DNA of 17,775 nt, taken from the NCBI GenBank assembly GCA_964342695.1, contig CAYFFV010000030.1, positions 1 through 17,775 on the forward strand. Direction: 5' to 3'. Positions 1-7,950 of the stretch are shown here, piece after piece. This DNA comes from CAYFFV01 sp964342695. Lineage in GTDB: Bacteria > Acidobacteriota > Vicinamibacteria > Vicinamibacterales > UBA8438. The position numbers and the translations under genes are program-made. The notes under the pieces are model-generated. The model was not told where the DNA came from and did no database searches. It saw only the letters and a program-made list of their open reading frames with translations. Positions within the stretch are counted from its first letter, which is position 1. Every line of letters starts with the position of its first letter.

Positions 1-1128
1 CTTATAACCTCTTCTATATTCAAACTTATCTACGGCTTTCATTAATCCAATATTGCCTTCTTGGATAAGATCGAGAAACTGTAGACCGCGATTTGTATAT
101 TTTTTAGCAATAGAGACGACCAATCTTAAGTTCGCCTCTACCAATTCTACTTTAGCTTGTTCGGCTTCGGTCTCCCCCCGCACAATTGTTAAAAGCATTC
201 GATTAATCTTGTCAGGATTCGCTTCCAATACATTAGATCTGTTTTTTAGTTCACTTTTCAATTCACGTAATTTCTGGTTTATGAGCCGACGGTCGGTTTC
301 CTTTAGAGTACCGCGCTTTTCCTTTGTTGTTATCTGACAGTTGAAAAGTTCTATTTCTCGACGTATTCGTTGCACGCCTTCAGCCGCATCTTTAATAAGG
401 CGAATAAGTTGACGTTTAACGGGTTCTGTAAATTCAATGTCTCTTATTAATCTTGATAGTTCAACCTCAGCACGTAAATGGCGCCATTGGTATCGACGGT
501 ACCGGCGTTTGTCACGTTTAGTAATTCCAGATAGTTTGGTGTCAGTTTTTTCGACTTCATCGTATTTTAAATTCACTTGGTCAATTTGATTCAAGAGTTT
601 TTTTCCGCGATTAGCAAGGTGTGAATCGCTGACTTCGTCATCTTGAAATGTGACAAGTTCACGAACGGTTCGCTCGCCGCGTCGAAGCTGTTCACCTAAA
701 GTGATGATAATTCTCGCAGTTGTTGCTGTACGCGAGATCGTCTTTATGACTGATTTTTTTCCTTTTTCTATACGCTTTGCAATTTCAACCTCACCCTCAC
801 GTGTTAGCAAGGGAACGGTGCCCATCTCACGCAAGTACATTCTGACCGGGTCATTGCTTTTCTCTAGTGCACTGGGATTTAAGTTCAGTGTTGCTTCGTC
901 GTTTCCTTCAGGGTTGCGTTCTAGAGGTTTTTCTTCTCGGTATTTTTGATCAGAATCAATGACCTCTATGCCTGCATTGCTGAGCAGGCTAAAGAATTCG
1001 TCCAAGTCCTCTGAGGATGTTAACTCAGGTGGCAATGTGTCATTCACTTCATCGTAAAGGAGGTACCCTTTCTCCTTTCCGATGTCTATGAGTGTCTTAA
1101 TCTCGTCGTATTTGTTTTCAATCGACAA
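1..1128 (-). CDS. rpoD: RNA polymerase primary sigma factor RpoD (3' part outside window)
   Basis: This gene encodes the housekeeping sigma-70 factor, which directs RNA polymerase to most promoters. The visible 376 codons read without a stop to the window edge. Near the N-terminus lies region 1.1 (about residues 10-35, IGKEKGYLLYDEVND). Region 1.2 follows at about 91-120 (SNDPVRMYLREMG), then a charged non-conserved region. The last 50 or so residues are regions 2.1-2.3 (ANLRLVVSIAKKY, FLDLIQEGNIGLMKAVDKFE). Regions 2.4, 3 and 4, including the -35 recognition helix, lie outside. I chose the TTG at 1128-1126 because an AAGGAGGGG ribosome site sits just upstream, an in-frame stop comes shortly before it, and no ATG occurs ahead of region 1.1. 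It is the last visible gene of a mutS2-dnaG-rpoD run, 47 bases after dnaG. The family is certain; only the downstream end is unseen. Confidence 0.96.
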   Translation of the reverse strand, partial: MSIENKYDEIKTLIDIGKEKGYLLYDEVNDTLPPELTSSEDLDEFFSLLSNAGIEVIDSDQKYREEKPLERNPEGNDEATLNLNPSALEKSNDPVRMYLREMGTVPLLTREGEVEIAKRIEKGKKSVIKTISRTATTARIIITLGEQLRRGERTVRELVTFQDDEVSDSHLANRGKKLLNQIDQVNLKYDEVEKTDTKLSGITKRDKRRYRRYQWRHLRAEVELSRLIRDIEFTEPVKRQLIRLIKDAAEGVQRIRREIELFNCQITTKEKRGTLKETDRRLINQKLRELKSELKNRSNVLEANPDKINRMLLTIVRGETEAEQAKVELVEANLRLVVSIAKKYTNRGLQFLDLIQEGNIGLMKAVDKFEYRRGYK

Positions 1129-1130
1129 GA

Positions 1131-1140
1131 GCCCCTCCTT
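1131..1140 (-). promoter_or_regulatory. Strong Shine-Dalgarno site of rpoD
   Basis: Read on the minus strand the bases are AAGGAGGGGC, an almost perfect anti-16S match a few bases before the TTG at 1128. It is one of the strongest ribosome sites in the window. It decides the rpoD start, since no ATG or GTG is available in that frame between the upstream stop and region 1.1. Confidence 0.8.
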
Positions 1141-1175
1141 AGTTTTAGCTTCCCAGAGTGTTACATCTTAACGTT

Positions 1176-2951
1176 TTATGCCCCTAGAGCTTCAATACGT
1201 TGCAATATATCTTTTTTTTGTTCCCAAAGATTTTCTATTTCCTCGAGAGCATCCGGCGTTCCCAGCTGCTGCTTATGATCGATCTGATTTTGAAGTTCTG
1301 CGCGTTCACGTTCGTATCGAAGGCGCCGAAGTTCCATCGCGCAGTCTCGTGCGCTTGCCGGAGATTCGTTCAGTAAACCAATTTGCTTTGTTAGAGCGAT
1401 TTCAGCCGAATTCAAGCGCTCAAGTAATGTTTTTGAAACGTTGCCGGCTGGCCATTCAGCTAGCGTATGGGCTGTCTTAAGAATAGTTTCTGTTGCAAGA
1501 CCGACGAAGTCTGCTGGTTCGGTGTTTAACAAAACGTCTTGAGCTTTCTTAGTGTCTTGCATGATGGCCCAGATTAAACCTTTTTCTGCGGTAGTAATAG
1601 TTTTGCCAATTGATTCAGCAGTTGAGTCGTCAAGTTTTGTGCGTTTAGAAATAGCGGCATTTCGAATTTCTGCACGGATTACGTCTTCCATAATACGAGC
1701 TTTATGTGCAACTCTATCGCCAAACTGATCTCTCGTTGCAGCATCAGGGATACTCGCTGCTATGCTTAGCATCTCATCGAGAAACATTCTTCGTTGTCCG
1801 TCATTTGATAGGTCATGTTTTAGTGAACCACGATCTAGGACATATTCGAGGTATGGTTTTGATTCTTTCAACTGTTCAATGTATTTTTGGCTTCCATGTT
1901 TTTGAATATAGGTGTCTGGATCTTCTCCAGGTGGAAGCCCTGTCACATTGACCTGAAGTTGTTCAGCGAGCAAAAGTTCACCCGAACGTGTGGTTGCGGC
2001 CTGACCGGCAGTATCAGGGTCAAAACTAATGATTACTTTTGATGCGAACCGTCTAAGTAATCGAGCCTGTTGCTGGGTCACAGCTGTTCCGCATGTTGCC
2101 ACAACAGTATTTATACCGGCTTGTATAGCTTGTGCAAAATCAAAATAACCTTCGACCATTACGGAGTAACCCAAGCGCTTAATGTCTGACTTGCTGAGAT
2201 GTAAACCGTATAAAGTTCTACGTTTTGTGTAAAGTGGTGTTTCCGGTGAATTAAGATATTTAGGTTGTTGTCCATTCTCTAAAGCTCTTCCGCCGAATGC
2301 AATGACCGACCCGGTATCTCTACAAATTGGAATCATTAGTCGGTTTCTAAAACGATCAACAACAGACTTATTGTCTCTTTGGATAACCAGTCCACTAGTA
2401 AGCAATAAGTCTAATGATTGCCCTGCATCGAGAAGATGTTTTGTTAAGCTGTCTCGTTTTGCAGGAGCGAATCCGATTCCCAGACGTGAGATGGTATCGG
2501 CAAAGATACCTCTTTTCGACAAATACTGGACCGCACGTTTTCCGTTGGGAGTCTTAAGTTGTTCTTTAAAAAATGTCGCCGCCAATTCATGTACTTTTAT
2601 TAAGGCTTCACGCTGGGCTGTGGCAACGCTTTCTTCCTTGGTCTGATCTAAATCAGGAACCTGCAAACCTACTTTCTCGGCAAGTAGTAGAACAGAGTCG
2701 CTGAAGTTCATTTTCTCATTTAATTCCACAAACTTTACAACGTCGCCTCCAATTCCACATCCGAAGCAATGGAAAAATCCTTTTTCTTGATTCACATGAA
2801 ATGAAGGTGTTTTTTCAGAATGAAATGGACATAATCCTTTGTACGAATTTCCAGTCTTCTTGAGCGGAACCGTATCTTGCACTACACGGACTATATCGGC
2901 GTGTTCTTTTAGATCTTCGATAAAACTTTGAGGAAAGCGTCCCACTTTCAT
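1176..2951 (-). CDS. dnaG: DNA primase DnaG
   Basis: DnaG makes the RNA primers for leading- and lagging-strand DNA synthesis at the replication fork. The 591-residue product has the N-terminal CHC2-type zinc-binding domain, with ligands C41, H44, C62 and C65 (CPFH ... CFGC). The catalytic core follows, with a TOPRIM fold whose acidic residues are E267 (VMVEGYFDF) and D311/D313 (SFDPDTAG). The C-terminal third is helical and divergent, as expected for the DnaB-binding region. Its length is close to the E. coli enzyme (581). The ATG start overlaps the mutS2 stop as ATGA, so translational coupling is likely; AAAGGA lies directly against the ATG, too close for a normal ribosome site. rpoD follows after 47 bases, giving the primase-sigma pair of the classic macromolecular-synthesis operon. 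Confidence 0.97.
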   Translation of the reverse strand: MKVGRFPQSFIEDLKEHADIVRVVQDTVPLKKTGNSYKGLCPFHSEKTPSFHVNQEKGFFHCFGCGIGGDVVKFVELNEKMNFSDSVLLLAEKVGLQVPDLDQTKEESVATAQREALIKVHELAATFFKEQLKTPNGKRAVQYLSKRGIFADTISRLGIGFAPAKRDSLTKHLLDAGQSLDLLLTSGLVIQRDNKSVVDRFRNRLMIPICRDTGSVIAFGGRALENGQQPKYLNSPETPLYTKRRTLYGLHLSKSDIKRLGYSVMVEGYFDFAQAIQAGINTVVATCGTAVTQQQARLLRRFASKVIISFDPDTAGQAATTRSGELLLAEQLQVNVTGLPPGEDPDTYIQKHGSQKYIEQLKESKPYLEYVLDRGSLKHDLSNDGQRRMFLDEMLSIAASIPDAATRDQFGDRVAHKARIMEDVIRAEIRNAAISKRTKLDDSTAESIGKTITTAEKGLIWAIMQDTKKAQDVLLNTEPADFVGLATETILKTAHTLAEWPAGNVSKTLLERLNSAEIALTKQIGLLNESPASARDCAMELRRLRYERERAELQNQIDHKQQLGTPDALEEIENLWEQKKDILQRIEALGA

Positions 2952-5422
2952 TCCTTTAATTGAATTATCGTTACTCCAGCACCGCCCTCTTCGGGTCGGC
3001 CAGCTCCAAATCGATCAACTTGTGGATGTTCTTTAAGAAATGTTGCAATTGATTGCCGCAAAATACCTTTTCCATGTCCGTGTACAACACGCACTTGTCT
3101 GAGGTCACATAGAATTGAGTCGTCCAAGTATTTTTCAGTGCGTAACAGTGCCTCATCAACATTGCAACCGATCACATTAAGTTCGGAAGATGGTTTCTCC
3201 GACGACAGCGACTTTATCGTGATCTTGCCTTTTTTTTTCTGGTCTTTTTCGTTTGTTAATATTCTTATGTCAGATAAATGTACTTGAATTCGTTTTCCAT
3301 TAACTTCTACCGAGGCTTCCATAGCGTTTAGCTTTCTGACGTACCCGTTGAGGCCTAGACTTAACACAAAAACCTTTGCATTAATCTCTGGTTTGTGTCG
3401 GCTTAATTTATCAGATATTACTTCTTTATTTAAAGACAGGGCTTCTTTACTGGAAAGCTTTGCATCTAATGCTGATTTCTGAATGGTTGATCTTGTGTCT
3501 GCCCTTAAAACTCCTGTATCACCTGTCGTCAACGGTTTATTTCCTAACGAAACGCGTCGAGTCGCTCTAGATTCCATTTCCGATGCGCGGTCTCGTAATT
3601 CTTCAAGGACAGCGTCGATTTGACTATTTGCCAACTGGACATGACGGTCTATCTGATCATCAAGTTTTGCCCCAGCGTTGTTTAATTGTTTGTCCAAAAT
3701 TTCTCTATCTTGAGCCAGTTTCGTATTTAGTGTTTTAAGACGTTCTTGTTCAATTGCTAACTGTTTTTTCTGCGCTGCGACTATTTTGGTGTCTTGTTCA
3801 ATTTTTGCTAAATGGTCGGCTAGTTGGGTTTCTCGAGACTCTCTTTTTTTTCGTGCTGCTTCTATAACTGAATTTGGAATGCCGAGTCGTTCGGCGATCT
3901 CAAGAGATAGGCTGCGACCTGGTGTTCCGTAGTTCAGGAGGTAATTTGGACTGAATGTTTTAGAATCAAAACCAAAACCTGCACAAGTCACATCGTCATT
4001 CGTCACAGCATATGTTTTTAATATTTCATTATGCGTTGTAGCTATCACGAGTGCGCCTTTTTGAAGAAAATGGTCGACGAGTGCGGCTCCCAGCGCGCCT
4101 CCTTCTATTGGTTCAGTTCCGGTTCCACTTTCATCTAAGAGGATCAACGTTGGAAGTTTTATGTTTTTGTCCATTGAAACTAAATTTTTAATGTGTCCAG
4201 AAAAAGTAGATAAGCTAGCGCTGATCGATTGTTCGTCTCCTATATCGGTAAAGACGTTCTTAAAAGCAGTGATTCTAGAACCAGGTGCTGCTGGTACGTG
4301 TAATCCACAAAGAGCCATCAAAGTAAGTAAGCCAGACGTTTTAAGCGCAACCGTTTTTCCACCAGTATTAGGTCCAGTGATAATTAAGGCAGAATGGGGA
4401 GGGGTGACGTGTATATCGACTGGAACTGGAGCGGTGGCAGTTTTCTTGCTTTCTGGCAATGCATCTAGCGTGTTTTGGACTTTTGGGAGCAGTAGTGGGT
4501 GGCGAGCTTGTTTAAAATCTATAAGCGGTTCTTTGGTTATAGTTGGTGCGATTCCATCAACTAAATTAGAAAATGATGCACGCGCTTGTATGATATCGAT
4601 TGTAATGGCGGCAGTAACTATGTTTCTGACGTCCATAGGTCGTCTACGAAATAAATCACTGAGCGATAACAAAATCCGCTGTATTTCTGTTTTTTCATTT
4701 TCCTGCAGAGCGACTATTTCATTGTTTATGTCGACTGTGCTTAAGGGTTCAAGGAAAAAGCTCGATCCACTACCGGAGCTTCCATGAATAATTCCCGGTA
4801 TTGAATTGCGATGTTCATTTTTAATAATTAGAACGTATCGACCTTCTCGTTCAGTAACAATTTTGTCCTGTAGATATTTTGAGGTGGCTTTTCCCCGCAG
4901 ATAAGAATTCAAGGTTGCTCGAAGTCGACTTACCTGTTTGGAAAGTTTTTCTCTGATATGACGGAGAGCAGTTGACCCTTCATCTACGATTTCATTTTTG
5001 TTATTAATCTTTTTTCGAATGGCTGAAATTTCCTCTTCGAATGAATGACAATTTTCTACTGTGGCGAGTAGTTTAGGAAACGGACCGTCTTTAGCATGTC
5101 TAATGTTGTGAATGACAATCGTCATAGACGCAAAAAAATCTGCCAAACTACGCAATTGTTTCGCTTCAAGAGGGAGCGCTTCTATAGCTAATCTTGTCAA
5201 AATGGTATCGAGATCAGAAGAAGACTCAATTAAAATCGGCCCATTTAATTTTTGATATTCGACACCTTCTGTGGTTTCTGCAAGTGCAGTTTCTACACTA
5301 CGGATATTATCAAGTGGGCAGAGAGATTCTAGCCGTGCTGCACCGAGCGGAGTCAGTGCCAACCGGCAGACAACATCAACGATCTTGTCAAACTCAAGCG
5401 AGCGGAGTGCACCTTCGTGCAT
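2948..5422 (-). CDS. mutS2: Endonuclease MutS2 (MutS-like ATPase with Smr domain)
   Basis: MutS2 is a MutS paralogue lacking the mismatch-recognition domain. Family members have been linked to suppression of recombination and to rescue of collided ribosomes. The 824-residue protein has a lever/core region (about 1-330) and an ABC-type ATPase with Walker A ITGPNTGGKT (348-357, K356) and Walker B LILLDESGTGTEP (D430, E431). A long charged coiled coil spans about 515-620 and a KOW-like linker lies near 680-720. The C-terminal Smr domain (about 747-824) keeps HGHGKG (781-786) and EEGGAGVT. Its first motif reads LNVIG rather than the common LDLRG, so the Asp and Arg often tied to nuclease activity are absent. 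The N-terminus (LRSLEFDKI) matches the family start. The bases just before the ATG are CCTCCC, so no Shine-Dalgarno site is present. dnaG overlaps its 3' end. Confidence 0.96.
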   Translation of the reverse strand: MHEGALRSLEFDKIVDVVCRLALTPLGAARLESLCPLDNIRSVETALAETTEGVEYQKLNGPILIESSSDLDTILTRLAIEALPLEAKQLRSLADFFASMTIVIHNIRHAKDGPFPKLLATVENCHSFEEEISAIRKKINNKNEIVDEGSTALRHIREKLSKQVSRLRATLNSYLRGKATSKYLQDKIVTEREGRYVLIIKNEHRNSIPGIIHGSSGSGSSFFLEPLSTVDINNEIVALQENEKTEIQRILLSLSDLFRRRPMDVRNIVTAAITIDIIQARASFSNLVDGIAPTITKEPLIDFKQARHPLLLPKVQNTLDALPESKKTATAPVPVDIHVTPPHSALIITGPNTGGKTVALKTSGLLTLMALCGLHVPAAPGSRITAFKNVFTDIGDEQSISASLSTFSGHIKNLVSMDKNIKLPTLILLDESGTGTEPIEGGALGAALVDHFLQKGALVIATTHNEILKTYAVTNDDVTCAGFGFDSKTFSPNYLLNYGTPGRSLSLEIAERLGIPNSVIEAARKKRESRETQLADHLAKIEQDTKIVAAQKKQLAIEQERLKTLNTKLAQDREILDKQLNNAGAKLDDQIDRHVQLANSQIDAVLEELRDRASEMESRATRRVSLGNKPLTTGDTGVLRADTRSTIQKSALDAKLSSKEALSLNKEVISDKLSRHKPEINAKVFVLSLGLNGYVRKLNAMEASVEVNGKRIQVHLSDIRILTNEKDQKKKGKITIKSLSSEKPSSELNVIGCNVDEALLRTEKYLDDSILCDLRQVRVVHGHGKGILRQSIATFLKEHPQVDRFGAGRPEEGGAGVTIIQLKE

Positions 5423-5482
5423 GGGAGGAAAAACAATTTATCATGAACGAAGCTTTGTAGCCAGTTACTTCAGTCGAAATAA

Positions 5483-6244
5483 TCACTTAAGGTGATTAAT
5501 TGAACTAGCCACAGTGGCAGCTCCAAAGCCGTTATCAATATTAACGACTGAGATTCCAGACGAGCAACTATTGAGCATTCCTAGTAAGGCAGTTATTCCG
5601 CCAAAGTTGGTGCCGTACCCAACACTAGTCGGAACGGCAACAACCGGTACGTCAACAAGGCCACCGATGACACTTGGTAATGCGCCCTCCATGCCTGCAA
5701 CCGCAACAATGGCCCTAGCATTTCGCAGCCGTTCTTGTTCAGCCAGAAGTCTGTGAAGTCCTGCCACGCCAACGTCATATAAAGTGTCTACCTTGTTTCC
5801 GAGAATCTCAGCGGTGACTTTCGCTTCTTCAGCCACTGTTAAATCTGATGTGCCCGCCGCTGCGATCACTATCGTGCCCACTCCTGTAACGCGGTGATCT
5901 TTTCTATATGAGATGGTTTTAGCGGTAAGGTTAAATTGTGCTTCTGGTACGAGTTCTTTAACATGAGAAAATGTGGTCTCGTCGGTTCTTGTGACTAGAA
6001 GTGCGTGACCTTTGGCTACGATTGTGTCTGCAATCGCCGCTACTTGTTTAGGGGTTTTTCCAGCACCATAAATAACTTCTGGAAAACCCTGTCGCAATGA
6101 ACGGTGATGATCAACTCTGGCGAAACCAAGATTTTCAAATGGTATTCGGCGGAGCATTTCTGAAACCTCTTCTGCTCCTTGCGTTACAGAAGTTTCATTA
6201 TCCTTAATAGATTGCAGGAGTTTTATTATTTGATCTTGATTCAT
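5483..6244 (-). CDS. larB: LarB-type pyridinium-3,5-biscarboxylic acid mononucleotide synthase
   Basis: LarB carboxylates and hydrolyses nicotinic acid adenine dinucleotide in the first step towards the nickel-pincer nucleotide cofactor of LarA-type racemases. The 253 residues show the LarB-specific N-terminal segment (about 35-65, FENLGFARVDHHRSLRQGFP, then EVIYGAGKTP). A PurE-like AIR-carboxylase fold follows at about 123-250, with AAGTSD (129-134), GMEGALPSVIGGL (184-196), PTSVGYG (205-211) and LNSCSSGI. Cys227 in the last motif is the probable equivalent of the covalent catalytic cysteine of the family. Older annotation calls such proteins AIR carboxylase or PurE-like, but the N-terminal segment argues against a purine role. 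No larA, larC or larE is present. The gene lies 60 bases upstream of mutS2 on the same strand and diverges from the glycosyltransferase. The ATG start has no clear ribosome site. Confidence 0.9.
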   Translation of the reverse strand: MNQDQIIKLLQSIKDNETSVTQGAEEVSEMLRRIPFENLGFARVDHHRSLRQGFPEVIYGAGKTPKQVAAIADTIVAKGHALLVTRTDETTFSHVKELVPEAQFNLTAKTISYRKDHRVTGVGTIVIAAAGTSDLTVAEEAKVTAEILGNKVDTLYDVGVAGLHRLLAEQERLRNARAIVAVAGMEGALPSVIGGLVDVPVVAVPTSVGYGTNFGGITALLGMLNSCSSGISVVNIDNGFGAATVASSINHLK

Positions 6245-6273
6245 GCTGAAAGATTTTTTAGTGTGCCATTAAT

Positions 6274-6301
6274 TGACTTGATGCAACTTGAACTGTATTT
6301 T
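6274..6301 (+). promoter_or_regulatory. Candidate sigma-70 promoter for the glycosyltransferase
   Basis: TTGACT (6274-6279) is followed after 16 bases by TATTTT (6296-6301), a fair match to the -35 and -10 consensus. It sits in the short gap between larB and the glycosyltransferase. Transcription would then begin at about 6308, which would put the TTG at 6288 outside the mRNA and favour a later start such as the GTG at 6312. The call is by eye only. Confidence 0.35.
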
Positions 6302-7832
6302 CATCATACGAGTGTTTTCTATCGAACCTGCTGTCTCTGCTTCAATCGAATCCATTTTCTTGGCTTCTTACTTTCTCATCATAGTGTGTCTGAGCATTTA
6401 TGGCATTCATCGATGCTACTTACTTTACCTCTATAGGGGAATTAAGCCTCATAAAAATTCTGTTTCCAAAAATCAAGAACAGTATCCCCTTGTCACAGTG
6501 CAATTGCCCGTTTACAACGAGATGTACGTTGTTGAACGTTTAATAGATGCTGCTGCGAACCTAGATTATCCACGAGATCGGTTAGAAATACAGGTGTTGG
6601 ATGATTCAACAGATAAAACAAGCATGATTGTTGCTCGATCGGTGAAACGTTGGGCGCTGCGAGGTATATCAATCGTGCAATTGCATCGTAAAGAGCGAGT
6701 TGGCTTTAAGGCGGGCGCTCTTGAACAGGGATTGCGTCGCGCATCTGGGGAGCTTGTCGCGATTTTTGACGCTGATTTTGTTCCGACTTCAGATTTTCTG
6801 AAAAGAGTTGTTCCGGAATTTAAAGACGCTCGTGTTGGGATGGTGCAGGCGCGATGGGGACACATTAACGATACGTATTCCTTACTCACACGTGTTCAGG
6901 CGATTTTTCTTGATGCACACTTTGTGTTGGAACATGGCGCTCGATATTTTGGAAAATGTTTTTTTAATTTTAATGGAACGGCTGGTATGTGGCGAAGGAG
7001 CGCCATTGAGCAGTCTGGAGGATGGCAACACGATACTCTAACGGAAGATCTCGACCTCAGTTACCGGTCTCAGTTGGAGGGCTGGAAATTTGTTTTTCTT
7101 CAAGATCTAGTAGTGCCCGCTGAAATTCCAGTGGAGATGAACGCTTTCAAGGTGCAACAGTACCGTTGGGCAAAAGGTTCGGTGCAAACTTGTCTCAAGA
7201 TATTACCGTCGTTATTTCAATCTGCTATCCCTCTTAGAGTAAAGATTGAATCCTTCTTCCATTTGACTGCAAATTTCAATTATCCGCTACTCTTAATATT
7301 GTCTCTACTCCTGGTTCCAGCTCTAGTGGTGAGATCGCCGGAAGAGATAGAAGGTGTTTGGTTCGTTGATATCATCTTTTTTTATCTTACGACTGTTTCG
7401 ATGTTCAATTTCTATTTGAATAGCCAGAAAGCTATCCGGCCAGATTGGTTGTCAAGGTTACGCTGCATTCCACTCTCCATGGCTGTAGGAATTGGTCTAT
7501 CGGTTAACAATACCCTTGCAGTATTTGACGGATTATTTGGGCAGACGCACCGTTTTGTCCGTACTCCTAAGTACGGCATTATGGATGCCACAGATCACTG
7601 GGCGGACAAAAATTATCGCAGGTCAGCTTTCTGTCAGCCTCTTGTAGAATTGACTTTGGGTATTTATTTCACTGCAGGTGTGATTTATGCGATCTCGAAA
7701 GGGATGTTTGTGACCGTTCCATTCCTTGCTATTTTCCAGATCGGGTTTTTGTATGTAGGCGTTATATCTATTTTGCAGCAGTGTAATCTTACTGCATTAA
7801 ATTTTTCGCCACGCCTGAGAACGAATCAGTAG
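6288..7832 (+). CDS. Membrane family 2 glycosyltransferase (cellulose/mannan synthase-like)
   Basis: This is a processive-type inner-membrane GT2 enzyme that probably polymerises or transfers a sugar from a nucleotide donor; the sugar cannot be read from sequence. Numbering from the TTG, one N-terminal membrane helix lies at about 22-47. The cytosolic GT-A domain follows with LDDSTDKT (104-111), the metal-binding DAD (161-163), the catalytic-base TED (252-254) and QQYRW (290-294, the QxxRW signature). Several membrane segments follow at about 324-347, 357-377, 391-413, 452-470 and 475-497. No PilZ domain is seen, so direct c-di-GMP control is not indicated. The start is uncertain: the frame has no ATG until about residue 79, and TTG 6288, GTG 6312 and TTG 6360 are candidates, none with a good ribosome site. 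An ATG at 6281 lies in another frame. It diverges from larB and is followed after 118 bases by citrate synthase, with no bcs-like partners. Confidence 0.88.
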   Translation: MNCIFIIRVFSIEPAVSASIESIFLASYFLIIVCLSIYGIHRCYLLYLYRGIKPHKNSVSKNQEQYPLVTVQLPVYNEMYVVERLIDAAANLDYPRDRLEIQVLDDSTDKTSMIVARSVKRWALRGISIVQLHRKERVGFKAGALEQGLRRASGELVAIFDADFVPTSDFLKRVVPEFKDARVGMVQARWGHINDTYSLLTRVQAIFLDAHFVLEHGARYFGKCFFNFNGTAGMWRRSAIEQSGGWQHDTLTEDLDLSYRSQLEGWKFVFLQDLVVPAEIPVEMNAFKVQQYRWAKGSVQTCLKILPSLFQSAIPLRVKIESFFHLTANFNYPLLLILSLLLVPALVVRSPEEIEGVWFVDIIFFYLTTVSMFNFYLNSQKAIRPDWLSRLRCIPLSMAVGIGLSVNNTLAVFDGLFGQTHRFVRTPKYGIMDATDHWADKNYRRSAFCQPLVELTLGIYFTAGVIYAISKGMFVTVPFLAIFQIGFLYVGVISILQQCNLTALNFSPRLRTNQ

Positions 7833-7870
7833 CTCAGTGACTTCTGGTGACTGGATTGGCTTACGAGGTG

Positions 7871-7876
7871 TATAGT
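7871..7876 (+). promoter_or_regulatory. Candidate -10 element before citrate synthase
   Basis: The 118-base gap between the glycosyltransferase and citrate synthase holds TATAGT here. The best -35 partner I find is GTGACT at 7847-7852 with an 18-base spacer, which is weak. Transcription from it would give a leader of roughly 65-70 bases. No terminator hairpin for the upstream gene is evident in the gap. Confidence 0.35.
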
Positions 7877-7935
7877 CAAGAACAACTGACATAGTCTTGA
7901 GAATCTAATAATGCAAAGAATGAAATACCGACAAC

Positions 7936-7939
7936 CGGA
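7936..7939 (+). promoter_or_regulatory. Ribosome binding site of citrate synthase
   Basis: GGAG lies ten bases before the ATG at 7951. ATG codons at 7911 and 7920 are out of frame, so this site and the conserved N-terminus fix the start. Confidence 0.55.
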
Positions 7940-7950
7940 GTTGATCTCAG

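Noticed and set aside
4161..4787. Open frame of 208 codons on the plus strand opposite mutS2
   Set aside because: It lies wholly antisense to the MutS2 ATPase core, whose motifs are intact, and its translation shows no recognisable motif.
5423..5482. Promoter before mutS2
   Set aside because: GATAAA occurs near the start, but no credible -35 partner is present; read-through from larB is as likely.
5481..5497. Inverted repeat AATCAC-ttaag-GTGATT at the end of larB
   Set aside because: Six A/T-rich base pairs with no T-run and with the larB stop inside one arm; too weak to call a terminator.
6281..6436. Small gene starting at the ATG at 6281
   Set aside because: It overlaps the first membrane helix of the glycosyltransferase in another frame, and its Cys/His-rich product has no recognisable pattern; kept only as a possible sign of a frame slip.
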